Origin: Variovorax sp. PAMC28562
Lineage (GTDB): Bacteria > Pseudomonadota > Gammaproteobacteria > Burkholderiales > Burkholderiaceae_C
Direction of reading: 5' to 3'
Assembly (NCBI RefSeq): GCF_014303735.1
Contig: NZ_CP060296.1
Span: forward strand, 2,739,501-2,803,500
Length of the DNA stretch: 64,000 nucleotides
Shown here: in pieces, positions 1-8,593 of the stretch
Layout: each line of letters begins with the position of its first letter
How positions within the stretch are numbered: position 1 is the first letter of the stretch
Made by a program: the position numbers and the translations under genes
Notes under the pieces: generated by a model
What the model saw: only the letters and a program-made list of their open reading frames with translations
Told to the model about the DNA's origin: nothing
Databases searched by the model: none

Positions 1-101
1 CAGGTTGGCGAGACCATTGGCGTGTCAGCACGATGCGAGTCGGGCAGTGATGACACGCCTCTGTTCTTGCCCGACCGAGCCAATAAAAAGTATTTCCCAC
101 C
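1..101 (+). promoter_or_regulatory. 3' end of a yybP-ykoY (Mn2+) riboswitch and its expression platform
   Basis: The segment GCGAGACC at 8-15 matches the conserved 3' strand that closes yybP-ykoY aptamers, and the next gene is mntP, a classic target of this riboswitch. The 5' GGGGAGUA part would lie before the window. Downstream is a perfect 9-bp inverted repeat, 19-27 with 51-59. An 8-nt stretch in its loop (39-46) is perfectly complementary to 68-75, so two competing stems or a pseudoknot can form before the start codon. The aptamer assignment rests on one short motif plus context. Confidence 0.5.
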
Positions 102-671
102 ATGAATTTCGCCGCAATAGCGTTGCTCGCGCTGGCCATGTCGACCGACGCGTTTGCCGCCGCCGTCGGCAAAGGAACGGCCCTACAGAACCCGCGCTGG
201 TCCGAGGCGCTGCGCACCGGGCTCATCTTCGGCGTCATCGAAGCGATCACCCCGATGATCGGCTGGGTGCTGGGCCATGCAGCCGCCGACTACGTCAATG
301 CCTGGGATCACTGGATCGCTTTCACATTGCTCGGCGTTCTAGGCGTCCGCATGATCTACGCGGGCCTGAAGACGCCTGCCGAAGAAGAGGATGAGAAGCC
401 GACGCGCCACTCCTTCTGGGTGTTGGCGACCACCGGCTTTGCGACCAGCATCGATGCCATGGCGGTCGGCGTCGGGCTGGCTTTCCTCAACGTCAACATC
501 TTTCCCATTGCCGCCGCGATCGGCTTCGCGACCTTCATCATGGTGACGATCGGCGTGATGGTCGGCCGTGTGCTCGGAAAAATCGCGGGCGGCTGGGCCG
601 AGGCCCTGGGTGGCGTGGTGCTGATCGGCATCGGCTCGACCATCCTGTATCAGCATCTGCACGCGGTCTGA
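102..671 (+). CDS. mntP: Manganese efflux pump MntP
   Basis: A 189-residue, six-helix inner-membrane protein of the MntP (DUF204/YebN) family, which exports Mn2+ and protects against manganese excess. Two internally repeated halves are visible, each with the family Asp motif: [12 protein letters not shown] (Asp16) and [12 protein letters not shown] (Asp118). A charged cytoplasmic loop (about residues 91-103, EEEDEK) joins them. Length is normal for the family. The ATG at 102 is the first in frame after the candidate riboswitch; no strong Shine-Dalgarno sequence is seen, so translation may depend on the upstream RNA fold. Convergent with the next gene. Confidence 0.93.
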   Translation: MNFAAIALLALAMSTDAFAAAVGKGTALQNPRWSEALRTGLIFGVIEAITPMIGWVLGHAAADYVNAWDHWIAFTLLGVLGVRMIYAGLKTPAEEEDEKPTRHSFWVLATTGFATSIDAMAVGVGLAFLNVNIFPIAAAIGFATFIMVTIGVMVGRVLGKIAGGWAEALGGVVLIGIGSTILYQHLHAV

Positions 672-677
672 GCGGGC

Positions 678-1283
678 CTAACGCAACTGCACCTTGATCC
701 CGTCGTCGACCACCGTGATGTCGCCGATCTCGTAGGTCTTGCGGCCGACGGTGAGTTCCTCTGCGGTGAAGCTGCGCAGCACCTGGTCACGCAACAACTC
801 CTGCGCAACGATGGCGCCGATCTGCTGCACGCGCTCTGCATCTCTGCCGCCCACCCCTTGTAGTTCGAGGCGTTCGGCTTTCGGCTGGTCGAGGCGCAGC
901 GAACGCGTAGCCACGTCGTACTTGAGCGCGCTGCTCACGGAGACGATGCCCTCCATCGGGGATGGCCGCATCAGCGGGCTGGCGATCGACAACACCGCCG
1001 TAACGGTCGCCCTGTTGCCGCGTGCGTCGAGGCTCAACTGCGGCTCACGCAAGCCGACGGTGAACAGCTCCGCATAGCGTTGCGCCACTGGAAAATGCCT
1101 GACGATCTGCGCCTGCAGTTCGACGCGGCTGGCGGTGTATTCGTTCGTGAAGAAGTTGAAGCCTGCGAAGGCAGGGGCACTGGCCGGCAGCACCGCAGCC
1201 AGGAGCGTCGCACCGACCAGGCGGCGGCGGGAAATCTGATCGGAAAACCGAGGGGACGGCCGTTGGGAAAGCATCAGGTTCAT
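678..1283 (-). CDS. DUF1439 (YceB-like) exported protein
   Basis: 201 residues beginning with a signal peptide that carries an SRRRLVGA stretch, possibly Tat-type, ending in ASAPAFA at about residue 40. The rest resembles DUF1439 proteins such as E. coli YceB, which are periplasmic lipoproteins of unknown function with a lipid-binding-like fold. No lipobox cysteine is seen here, so it is probably soluble in the periplasm. It lies 21 bp after the PEP mutase-like gene on the same strand, so the two may be co-transcribed. An internal ATG at residue 4 is an equally possible start. Family call moderate; function unknown. Confidence 0.7.
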   Translation of the reverse strand: MNLMLSQRPSPRFSDQISRRRLVGATLLAAVLPASAPAFAGFNFFTNEYTASRVELQAQIVRHFPVAQRYAELFTVGLREPQLSLDARGNRATVTAVLSIASPLMRPSPMEGIVSVSSALKYDVATRSLRLDQPKAERLELQGVGGRDAERVQQIGAIVAQELLRDQVLRSFTAEELTVGRKTYEIGDITVVDDGIKVQLR

Positions 1284-1304
1284 GAAGGGTTGCGTTGATT
1301 GGCG

Positions 1305-2171
1305 TTATGCACGGCCCGCGCGGTCCGCGCGAAAAAAATTGTCGAGTTCGTTGCCCGAAGCGGCCTGGGCGAAGCCGTCGAAGCTGCCTTGTTCGGCTAT
1401 CAGTTTGGCAGCGTTCGAGAAAGCGCCCCAGGCCGCTCGTGCCAGCGCGCCACCCACGCTGACGCGTCGCACACCCAGCTCCGCCACTTCGGCCATCGTG
1501 AGATCGCTTGTCGAGCCGATCAGCAGATTGACCGGCTTGGGCGCCACGCCAGCGACCACGGCCGCGATCTGCTCGCGGGTCTTGATGCCGGGCGCATAGA
1601 GGCAATCGGCGCCGGCTGCGGCGTAGGCTCGAAGGCGATGAATCGTTTCGTCGAGGTCGGGTCGGCCGACCAGAAAACATTCGGCCCGGCCGACCAGCAG
1701 GCAGTCGCCGCCTGCCTTGTCGATGGCGCCGCGTGCGGCACGCATCCGCGCCACCGCGGTGTCGATGTCGTGCAGCGGGCTGGCGGCGCTGCCGGTGGAA
1801 TCTTCGATCGACACGCCGGCGATGCCGGTCTCTATCGCGAGCCGAACGCTCTCTGCCACGCCGGCAGCATCGGGCGCGAAGCCGCTTTCGAAATCGGCAT
1901 TCACCGGCAGGTCGCAAGCCTCGACGATCTCGTGCAAATGCGCCAGCACCGCGTCGCGCGAGGCCGCGCCATCAGGCTCACCACGCGACCATGCAAAACC
2001 TGAGCTGGTCGTTGCCAACGCCTTGAAGCCGAGGCCTTGCAAATAGCGCGCGCTGCCGACGTCCCAGGGGTTTGGAAGGGCGAAGCATCCCGACGTGTGC
2101 AGCTGCTGAAAAACGCGTCGCTTGTCAGCGACACCGGGGCGGGTTGATGGTCGGTTTTGGGTTGAAGTCAT
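1305..2171 (-). CDS. Isocitrate lyase/PEP mutase family enzyme
   Basis: 288 residues of the PEP_mutase (PF13714) branch of the isocitrate lyase superfamily, TIM-barrel enzymes that make or break C-C or C-P bonds next to a carboxylate using Mg2+. Visible are ALPNPWDVGSARYL near the N terminus, TTSSGFAWSRGEPDG and the metal-binding strand NADFESGF, followed by GVSIEDSTG. The isocitrate-lyase KKCGH signature is absent, so this is not a true isocitrate lyase. I chose the ATG at 2171; the open frame extends upstream to 2258 but that part runs into a transporter remnant. Exact substrate is unknown. Confidence 0.8.
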   Translation of the reverse strand: MTSTQNRPSTRPGVADKRRVFQQLHTSGCFALPNPWDVGSARYLQGLGFKALATTSSGFAWSRGEPDGAASRDAVLAHLHEIVEACDLPVNADFESGFAPDAAGVAESVRLAIETGIAGVSIEDSTGSAASPLHDIDTAVARMRAARGAIDKAGGDCLLVGRAECFLVGRPDLDETIHRLRAYAAAGADCLYAPGIKTREQIAAVVAGVAPKPVNLLIGSTSDLTMAEVAELGVRRVSVGGALARAAWGAFSNAAKLIAEQGSFDGFAQAASGNELDNFFRADRAGRA

Positions 2172-2257
2172 GAGCTGTGGCCTTTTGGGGAACATGAAGC
2201 CTTCAACTTTAGAAGGATCTCCACGCAAAAGTTTCGCAGCGCTGACGCCATTGCGCA

Positions 2258-2392
2258 CCGCCTGAAGTGCCTCAGTTCAGGCGTCTGGGGGGTGCTGAAC
2301 AACTCGGTCGGCGGGCCCATCTCGTGCACCTTGCCCTGATGCAGGAAGATCGACCGGTCGCTCACCTTGCCGCGGTGCCGAATGCGGGTCGC
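2258..2392 (-). pseudogene. C-terminal remnant of an amino-acid ABC transporter ATPase
   Basis: About 45 codons read VSDRSIFLHQGKVHEMGPP...LFSTPQTPELRHF, the typical end of HisP/GlnQ-type ATPases (VSDRVIFLHQG.. E.GPP..F..P). No Walker A, signature or Walker B region exists upstream, and the frame continues without a stop into the neighbouring gene. It is a decayed leftover of a polar amino-acid importer. The rest of the 331-bp gap up to 2503 shows nothing else I can name. Confidence 0.7.
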
Positions 2393-2502
2393 CAAGGTGA
2401 CGCCATCGGGGCATCCCCGATGCGGCGAATCCACCCGCGGGCGTAGGCTGCCGGCTTCCCGGGCCTGACCTGAACCGACTTAATTTTTCGACTGAGAAAC
2501 AC

Positions 2503-4197
2503 ATGGATCGCCCGCACTACAAATTCTGGCCGCAGCGCCTGCCTCATTCGATCACCGTGCCCGCGACCTCGCTGTGGCACAACCTTGCGACCTCCGCCGC
2601 GCGGTTCCCGGACAAGGCGGCACTGGTGTTTTTTGGCAGCGTGATCACGTACCGCGAGTTCGCGGCGCAGGTCGATCGGCTCGCTGGAACGCTGCACGCG
2701 CTGGGTGTGAGGCGCGGCGACCGCGTGGTGCTGGACATGCAGAACTGCCCGCAGCTGGTGATCTCGCACTTCGCGATCCTCCGAGCCAATGCGGTGGTGG
2801 TGCCGGTCAACCCGATGAACCGTGCCGAGGAGCTCAAGCACTACATCACCGACCCCGATGCCAAGGTCGCGATCACCACCGGCGACCTGGCACCGGAGTT
2901 GGCCAAGGCCAGCAACGCGCTGGACGCGAAGGACCGCCTGGCGCACATGATCGTCACGCAGTTCACCGACACCTTCGATGCCGAAGTCAGCGGCGACGAG
3001 GCGCCTGCACCCGCTTGGCGCGACTGGCTGCTTACCCGCCATCCGCTGCCCGAACTCGCCAACGGAAAGACCATGACGTGGACCGACGCGTTGAGCGCCG
3101 GCCATGCACCGCCGGAGCATGTAGTCGGCGCCAACGACATGGCATTGCTGCCCTACACCAGCGGCACCACAGGCTTGCCCAAGGGGTGCATCCACAACCA
3201 CTCGAGCCTGAATCACAACGCCTTCGCCGGCCAGTTGTGGGGTCTGGGTTCGGCAGAGGCGATCGTCCTGGCCGTGGTGCCGATGTTCCACATCACCGGC
3301 ACGGTCAGCATGATGCACACGTCGATCCTGTTCGGCGGCACGCTGGTCATCATGCCGCGCTGGGATCGTGAAGTGGCGGGGCGGCTCATCTCGCGCTGGA
3401 AGGTCTCGAGCTGGACCAACATCCCGACGATGGTGATCGACCTGATGGCCAGCCCGAATTTCGCAAGCTACGACCTCACCAGCCTGACCTACATCGGTGG
3501 CGGCGGCGCGGCGATGCCGCAGGCGGTGGCGCAGCGGCTGCTGGAGCAGTTCGGCCTGAAGTACCAGGAAGGCTATGGCCTGACAGAGACAGCCGCGCCG
3601 TCACACGCCAATCCGTTCGAGCATCCCAAGCAGCAGTGTCTCGGCATCCCGTACATGAGCACCGATTCGCGCGTGATCGACCCCGACACGCTCAAGGAGT
3701 TGGGCGTGGGCGAGTCGGGCGAAATCATCACGCACGGGCCCGAGGTGTTCCAGGGTTACTGGAAGCGGCCGGATGCCACGGCGGCGGCGTTCATCGAGTT
3801 CGAGGGCAAGCGCTTCTTTCGCACTGGCGACATGGGCCGTGTCGACGAAGACGGCTACTTCTTCATGACCGACAGATTGAAGCGAATGATCAACGCGAGC
3901 GGCTTCAAGGTGTGGCCAGCCGAGGTCGAGTTGCTGATGTTCCGCAACCCCGCGATCCAGGAGGCGTGCGTCATTTCGATGAAGGACGACTACCGCGGCG
4001 AATCGGTCAAGGCGATGGTGGTGCTGCGCGCTACGCACAAGGACACGACCGAGCAGCAGATCATCGACTGGTGCCGCGAGAACATGGCGGTCTACAAGAT
4101 CCCGCGCAAGGTGCAGTTCGTCGATGCGCTGCCCAAGAGCGGCAGCGGCAAGGTGATGTGGCGGTTGCTGCAGGAAGCCGAGTCGAAAGTCGATTGA
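2503..4197 (+). CDS. Acyl-CoA synthetase (AMP-forming, long-chain fatty acid-CoA ligase type)
   Basis: 564 residues of the ANL adenylating superfamily. It activates a carboxylic acid with ATP to an acyl-adenylate and transfers it to CoA. Motifs appear in order: P-loop YTSGTTGLPKG, GYGLTETAAPSH, the FRTGDMGRVDEDGYF hinge, DRLKRMINASGFKVWPAEVE and the C-terminal catalytic lysine in PKSGSGK. Length is usual for FadD-like or medium-chain ligases. It stands alone with no beta-oxidation genes nearby, so substrate chain length cannot be told. Start ATG 2503; no strong ribosome site is seen. Confidence 0.9.
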   Translation: MDRPHYKFWPQRLPHSITVPATSLWHNLATSAARFPDKAALVFFGSVITYREFAAQVDRLAGTLHALGVRRGDRVVLDMQNCPQLVISHFAILRANAVVVPVNPMNRAEELKHYITDPDAKVAITTGDLAPELAKASNALDAKDRLAHMIVTQFTDTFDAEVSGDEAPAPAWRDWLLTRHPLPELANGKTMTWTDALSAGHAPPEHVVGANDMALLPYTSGTTGLPKGCIHNHSSLNHNAFAGQLWGLGSAEAIVLAVVPMFHITGTVSMMHTSILFGGTLVIMPRWDREVAGRLISRWKVSSWTNIPTMVIDLMASPNFASYDLTSLTYIGGGGAAMPQAVAQRLLEQFGLKYQEGYGLTETAAPSHANPFEHPKQQCLGIPYMSTDSRVIDPDTLKELGVGESGEIITHGPEVFQGYWKRPDATAAAFIEFEGKRFFRTGDMGRVDEDGYFFMTDRLKRMINASGFKVWPAEVELLMFRNPAIQEACVISMKDDYRGESVKAMVVLRATHKDTTEQQIIDWCRENMAVYKIPRKVQFVDALPKSGSGKVMWRLLQEAESKVD

Positions 4198-4224
4198 GGG
4201 TGGGCAAGTGGCTGCAGCGCAGCG

Positions 4225-4464
4225 TCAGGGTTTGCGCCCGCCCGGCGGCACGAACTTTCTCAACATCGTCTGGCCCAGCGGCGTGATCGCTGTGACCGTG
4301 GCGATGGGTTGCACGTAACCATCGAGCGTGCGGACCGGCGCCGGAATGGTCGCCTTGATATGCCCCGCCATCACCAGAATGCGTACGGCATCGACGTTGC
4401 GGCCGCCTTCGATGTTGCAGGGCAGAGTGGCGGCGGCGAGCCGGTGAAGGAGCGTGATGGGCAT
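4225..4464 (-). CDS. Small conserved hypothetical protein
   Basis: 79 residues starting MPITLLHRLAAATLPC. It is neutral to basic, with no signal peptide or membrane helix, and contains VDAVRILVMAGHIKATIPAP and ITPLGQTMLRKF. It reads like a short folded protein, possibly winged-helix-like because of the strand-turn TAITPLGQTML, but I recognise no named domain. The start at 4464 is favoured because the upstream extension to 4590 overlaps the next gene. The annotation depends on its protein-like composition and its resemblance to small hypotheticals of the same bacterial family. Confidence 0.6.
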   Translation of the reverse strand: MPITLLHRLAAATLPCNIEGGRNVDAVRILVMAGHIKATIPAPVRTLDGYVQPIATVTAITPLGQTMLRKFVPPGGRKP

Positions 4465-4522
4465 GCTTTGATGAATTGTCTGAATGCCGGAGAGGCGTGA
4501 TGTCGAAATATCTTGGTGGCTA

Positions 4523-5848
4523 TCAAGATTCGTTTTTCGAGCTGAGGTCAGCCACCACCCGTGCATGGCGCTGAAAGCTCCAGTAAGCACTGGCCCAATC
4601 CATCAGCACGACGATGCGGTTGCGAAACCCGATCAAAAAATACGCGTGCGCAAAGAGCCAGAAAAGCCATGCAAGCCGGCCGCTGAAGCGCAACGGGCCC
4701 AGCGGTGTTTCAAGGTCGACCACGGCCGAGTTGCGGCCGATCGTCGCGAGGTTGCCGTAGTCCCGATAGCGGAACGGGACGGTCGACTCGCCCGCGATGC
4801 GATGCATCACGTTGGCAGCGGCTGCGCGACCCATCTGCTTGGCGCCAGGTGAGACGCCGGGCACTGGCTTGGGCGGCTTCCCCGGCGCATAGCTCATCGC
4901 AGCGGCCAAGTCGCCAACCACGCTGATCTCCGGATGGCCGGCCAGGCTCAGATCGGGCTCGACCTTGACGCGGCCCGCGCGATCGCATTCCACGCCCGTC
5001 GCAGCGCCCAGCAAGCGCCCGAGCGGTGACGCCGCCACGCCAGCGGCCCAAATGACGCAACTGCTGTCTATGCGGTAGTGGCCAACCGCCGCATCGACCT
5101 CCAGTCCGCTTGCATCGATCGCCGTCACCGTGGCGTTGAGCCGTACTTCGACGCCGAGTTTTTCAAGTTGTACCTGAGCCTTCGCGCTGAGGCTTTCGTG
5201 CATTGCCTGCAGCACGCGCGGGCCGCCTTCGACCAATAGCACCTGCGCGCTGCATGGATCGATGCGCCGGAATTCACCCGCGAGCGTGTGCCGCGCGATC
5301 TCGGCCAGCGTGCCGGCCATCTCCACTCCGGTCGGCCCGGCACCGATCACCACAAAGGTGAGCAACCGGCGGCGATGGCCCGCATCGGTCGTCGTTTCTG
5401 CCGCCTCGAACGACATCAACACGCGGCGACGGATGTCGAAGGCGTCTGCCAGCGTCTTCAGACCGGGTGCGATGGGCTTCCACTCGTCATGGCCGAAATA
5501 GCTGTGCGTGGCGCCCGCAGCGACGATCAAATGGTCGTAGCCGATGCGAATCCCATCGGCCAATTCGATTTCCCGTGCCTCGGGCCGCAGGCGGGTGACT
5601 TGGCCGAGCAAGGTCGTCACGTTGGGTCGATTGCGGAACAAGAGCCGCACCGGCGCAGCGATCGAGGGCGCCGCCAGCCCGGCCGTCGCTACCTGATAAA
5701 GCAGCGGCTGAAACAAATGGTGATTGGTCTTCTCGATGACGATGATGTCGACGGCGGCATGTTCGAGCGTCCGCGTCGCTTCAAGACCTCCAAAACCACA
5801 GCCGATTACGACGATGCGTGGGCGGGTTGCAGGAGAGAGCGTGCTCAT
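4523..5848 (-). CDS. NAD(P)/FAD-dependent oxidoreductase, type II NADH dehydrogenase-like
   Basis: 441 residues with the two-dinucleotide-fold layout of NDH-2 enzymes. The FAD fold is IVVIGCGFGGLEATR near the N terminus, followed by NHHLFQPLLYQVATAGL, and the NAD fold is FVVIGAGPTGVEMAGTLAE in the middle. A second FAD contact is VVGDLAA, and ASPLG is also present. The C terminus is hydrophobic and amphipathic (LAWLFWLFAHAYFLIGFRNR), the usual membrane anchor. It would pass electrons from NADH to quinone without pumping protons. Divergent from the egt genes. Assignment within the family (Ndh versus sulfide:quinone-like) is by overall pattern. Confidence 0.88.
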   Translation of the reverse strand: MSTLSPATRPRIVVIGCGFGGLEATRTLEHAAVDIIVIEKTNHHLFQPLLYQVATAGLAAPSIAAPVRLLFRNRPNVTTLLGQVTRLRPEAREIELADGIRIGYDHLIVAAGATHSYFGHDEWKPIAPGLKTLADAFDIRRRVLMSFEAAETTTDAGHRRRLLTFVVIGAGPTGVEMAGTLAEIARHTLAGEFRRIDPCSAQVLLVEGGPRVLQAMHESLSAKAQVQLEKLGVEVRLNATVTAIDASGLEVDAAVGHYRIDSSCVIWAAGVAASPLGRLLGAATGVECDRAGRVKVEPDLSLAGHPEISVVGDLAAAMSYAPGKPPKPVPGVSPGAKQMGRAAAANVMHRIAGESTVPFRYRDYGNLATIGRNSAVVDLETPLGPLRFSGRLAWLFWLFAHAYFLIGFRNRIVVLMDWASAYWSFQRHARVVADLSSKNES

Positions 5849-6021
5849 TCACGGGATGATACGCAGCCGCCGTGCACGTACCAACGCCCTGTGCCAGAGT
5901 TGCGACCCGACCCGAAAACAAGTGCGGCAACACCGGTGAGACTGGCCCGTGCGTGCTTGTCCTACGCGGCGGGACATCGACCTTCGGATACAACCACTCC
6001 AGCTATTTCAACGGAGACCTC

Positions 6022-7284
6022 ATGAGCTTTTCACGCCCTATGGTGCAGCCGGCAGATGCGCTGCGACTGCGCTATGGTGAGGTCAGGGCGCACAGCGTCG
6101 TGCTTGCAGAGCCACTCTCCCGAGAAGACCAGTGCATCCAGTCGATGCCTGATGCCAGCCCGACCAAGTGGCACCTCGCCCACACCACATGGTTCTTCGA
6201 GACGGTGCTGCTTCAAATGCATGCGACCGGATACCAGCCGTTCGACACGCGCTTTCACTTCTTGTTCAATTCGTATTACGAGGCGCTGGGGCCGCGCCAT
6301 CCACGTCCGCAGCGCGGCTTGTTGACGCGCCCGTCGGTGGATGAGGTGCAGGCATATCGGCAGCATGTCGACGCCGCCGTGGTGTCGCTCCTCGAGAGTG
6401 CCGACAGTGCGTTGTGGGAAACGATCGAACCAATCGTCGTGCTCGGGCTGCATCACGAGCAGCAGCACCAGGAGTTGCTCGTCACGGACATCCTGCATGC
6501 GTTGTCTTGCAACCCCTTGCTGCCAGCGTACCGTCCGGCCAATGGCCCGGCGCTGCGACTCGCTGCAGTAGCGGCGCCCGCACGGTGGCTGCGCCATGCA
6601 GGTGGCGTGGTCGACGTCGGGTTTCGAGCAGGTGATGAGATGGGGGGGTTCGCCTTCGACAACGAGACGCCGCGGCATTCGGTATTGCTGCGTCCGTTCG
6701 AGATAGCCGATCGCTTGGTGACTTGCGGCGACTACGCGCAATTCATTGCCGATGGCGGTTACCAGCGGCCTGACCTCTGGCTGTCGGATGGTTGGGCGGC
6801 GGTCAAGGCGAACGAATTGCGGGCGCCTGCGTATTGGCTGTCGCCGGACGATCCACGGATCGCGCAACATGGTGCGAGCACCGCCGGTTGGCAGGTGTTC
6901 GGACTGAACGGTGTGCGGCCGATGGAGCCGGAAGCACCGGTGTCGCAATTGAGCTTTTATGAAGCGTCCGCCTATGCGGAATGGGCCGGTGCGCGATTGC
7001 CGACCGAATTCGAATGGGAGGCTGCGATCGACACCCCCGGCATGGCCCAAGCCACTGGCCACGTCTGGCAATGGACGCGCTCTTCTTACGACCCGTATCC
7101 CGGCTTTCGCCCGCTGCCTGGCATCGCCGCCGAATACAACGGCAAGTTCATGGTCGGGCAATTGATATTGCGTGGTGGCAGTGTGGCGACCCCGCAGGGC
7201 CATACCCGTCCGAGTTATCGCAACTTTTTTCCGCCGGCAGCCCGCTGGCAATTTACCGGCGTGCGCTTGGCGCGCGACATCTGA
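6022..7284 (+). CDS. egtB: Ergothioneine biosynthesis protein EgtB (sulfoxide synthase)
   Basis: 420 residues. EgtB is a non-haem iron enzyme that joins a thiol substrate to hercynine with O2. The N-terminal DinB-like part holds WHLAHTTWFFE (His51) and HHEQQHQE (His145, His149), the expected three-histidine iron site. The C-terminal half is the formylglycine-generating-enzyme fold ending in RPSYRNFFPPAARWQFTGVRLARD. Start ATG 6022 follows a GGAGA ribosome site. The reading frame extends 50 codons upstream but lacks homology there. It sits 1 nt from egtD. No egtC or dedicated egtA is seen, which fits EgtB types that use cysteine directly, but that is inference. Confidence 0.95.
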   Translation: MSFSRPMVQPADALRLRYGEVRAHSVVLAEPLSREDQCIQSMPDASPTKWHLAHTTWFFETVLLQMHATGYQPFDTRFHFLFNSYYEALGPRHPRPQRGLLTRPSVDEVQAYRQHVDAAVVSLLESADSALWETIEPIVVLGLHHEQQHQELLVTDILHALSCNPLLPAYRPANGPALRLAAVAAPARWLRHAGGVVDVGFRAGDEMGGFAFDNETPRHSVLLRPFEIADRLVTCGDYAQFIADGGYQRPDLWLSDGWAAVKANELRAPAYWLSPDDPRIAQHGASTAGWQVFGLNGVRPMEPEAPVSQLSFYEASAYAEWAGARLPTEFEWEAAIDTPGMAQATGHVWQWTRSSYDPYPGFRPLPGIAAEYNGKFMVGQLILRGGSVATPQGHTRPSYRNFFPPAARWQFTGVRLARDI

Positions 7285-7285
7285 A

Positions 7286-8290
7286 ATGAGAAATCCAGTC
7301 GTCAATCTCGACATGCCGCGCGCCCGTGCTCGGACCACCACCACGGTCGAGCCGTCCGAGTTCGCCCGCGACCTGATGGCGGGACTCGCGCGCACGCCGC
7401 GCAACGTGCCGCCCAAGTATTTCTACGATGCGGCGGGTTCGGCCTTGTTCGACGGCATTTGCGAACTGCCCGAGTACTACCCGACGCGCACCGAGCTGCG
7501 CATCCTTGCCGAGCGTGCGCCGGAGATTGCAGCGCAGATCGGGCCTCGCGCCGAGCTCGTGGAATTCGGCGCCGGTTCGCTCACTAAAGTGCGCTTGCTG
7601 TTCGACGCATTCAAGGCCGAAGACGCACCGCGGCGTTACCTGCCGATCGATATCTCGGGCGAACATCTGGAGGGGGCAGCCGAGCGGCTGCGTGCCGACT
7701 ATCCGGAGTTGGTCGTGCAGCCGATCGTCGCCGACTACACGATGCCGCTGGTGTTGCCGGCGACAGGCGCCGGTGTCGGTCAGCGCGTGGGCTTTTTCCC
7801 CGGCTCGACCATTGGCAACTTTCATCCCGAAGAAGCGCTGTCGTTCATGCAACTCGCAGCGCGTTTGTTGCGCGGCGGCGGCATGCTGGTCGGCGTCGAT
7901 CTGGTCAAAGAGCCTTCACGGCTGCACGCGGCATACAACGATGCGCAGGGCGTGACTGCGGCCTTCAATTTAAATCTGCTGCTTCGAGCCAATCGCGAAC
8001 TGGGTGCCGACTTCGACCTCGATGCGTTCGGTCACTATGCGTTCTACAACCCGCTGCTGCAGCGCATCGAAATGCATCTTGTGAGCCGGCGCGCGCAGAC
8101 CGTGAGCATCGGCGGCGAGCGCTTCGAATTCTTCGAAGGCGAGAGCATCCATACCGAGAATTCGCACAAGTTCACTGTCGAAGGCTTCCGTGCGCTGGCT
8201 GTGCGCGCAGGCTTTCGACCCGGCCCGGTGTGGACCGACGAGGCGCGCCTGTTCAGCGTCCACTGGCTCCACGCGCCGGCTGCACAATAG
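7286..8290 (+). CDS. egtD: L-histidine N-alpha-methyltransferase EgtD
   Basis: 334 residues. EgtD trimethylates histidine with S-adenosylmethionine to hercynine, the substrate of EgtB. Conserved parts are PPKYFYDAAGSALFD (residues 42-56), ELPEYYPTRTE, the SAM loop EFGAGSLTKVRLL (93-105) and FFPGSTIGNF. Length is typical. The start at 7286 is 1 nt after the egtB stop, so translation is coupled. An alternative ATG lies nine codons further on. Together the two genes give a minimal ergothioneine pathway except for the final C-S lyase, which is not in the window. Confidence 0.95.
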   Translation: MRNPVVNLDMPRARARTTTTVEPSEFARDLMAGLARTPRNVPPKYFYDAAGSALFDGICELPEYYPTRTELRILAERAPEIAAQIGPRAELVEFGAGSLTKVRLLFDAFKAEDAPRRYLPIDISGEHLEGAAERLRADYPELVVQPIVADYTMPLVLPATGAGVGQRVGFFPGSTIGNFHPEEALSFMQLAARLLRGGGMLVGVDLVKEPSRLHAAYNDAQGVTAAFNLNLLLRANRELGADFDLDAFGHYAFYNPLLQRIEMHLVSRRAQTVSIGGERFEFFEGESIHTENSHKFTVEGFRALAVRAGFRPGPVWTDEARLFSVHWLHAPAAQ

Positions 8291-8311
8291 ACGCTCTCCT
8301 GGAGATATGAA

Positions 8312-8593
8312 ATGAAAGCAACCTGGAACGGCGCCACCATCGCCGAAAGCGACGACACCGTGGTTGTCGAAGGCAACCACTACTTTCCGTTGAGTTCGCT
8401 CAACCGCGAACACGTGACCTTCAGCAACCACAAGACAACCTGTCCCTGGAAGGGCATGGCGAGCTATTACTCATTGCTGGTCAAGGGTGAAATGAACGCC
8501 GACGCTGCTTGGTACTACCCCGACCCCAAGCCCGCGGCAGATGAAATCAAGGACCGGGTTGCCTTCTGGAAGGGCGTCAAGGTCGCCGCGTGA
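8312..8593 (+). CDS. DUF427 domain protein
   Basis: 93 residues that make up a complete DUF427 domain: ATWNGATIAESDDTVVVEGNHYFP, then TTCPWKGMASYYSLLV and AWYYPDPKP....IKDRVAFW. DUF427 proteins are small beta-rich proteins of unknown function, often near redox or nucleotidyl genes. The ATG at 8312 is preceded by CTGGAGATATGAA, a good ribosome site. It lies 21 bp after egtD and overlaps the following dioxygenase gene by 4 nt if the latter uses its GTG start, so it appears to be part of the egt transcript. Confidence 0.88.
   Translation: MKATWNGATIAESDDTVVVEGNHYFPLSSLNREHVTFSNHKTTCPWKGMASYYSLLVKGEMNADAAWYYPDPKPAADEIKDRVAFWKGVKVAA

Noticed and set aside
2362..3318. Minus-strand frame opposite the acyl-CoA ligase
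   Set aside because: Mirror frame of a gene with full ANL motifs.
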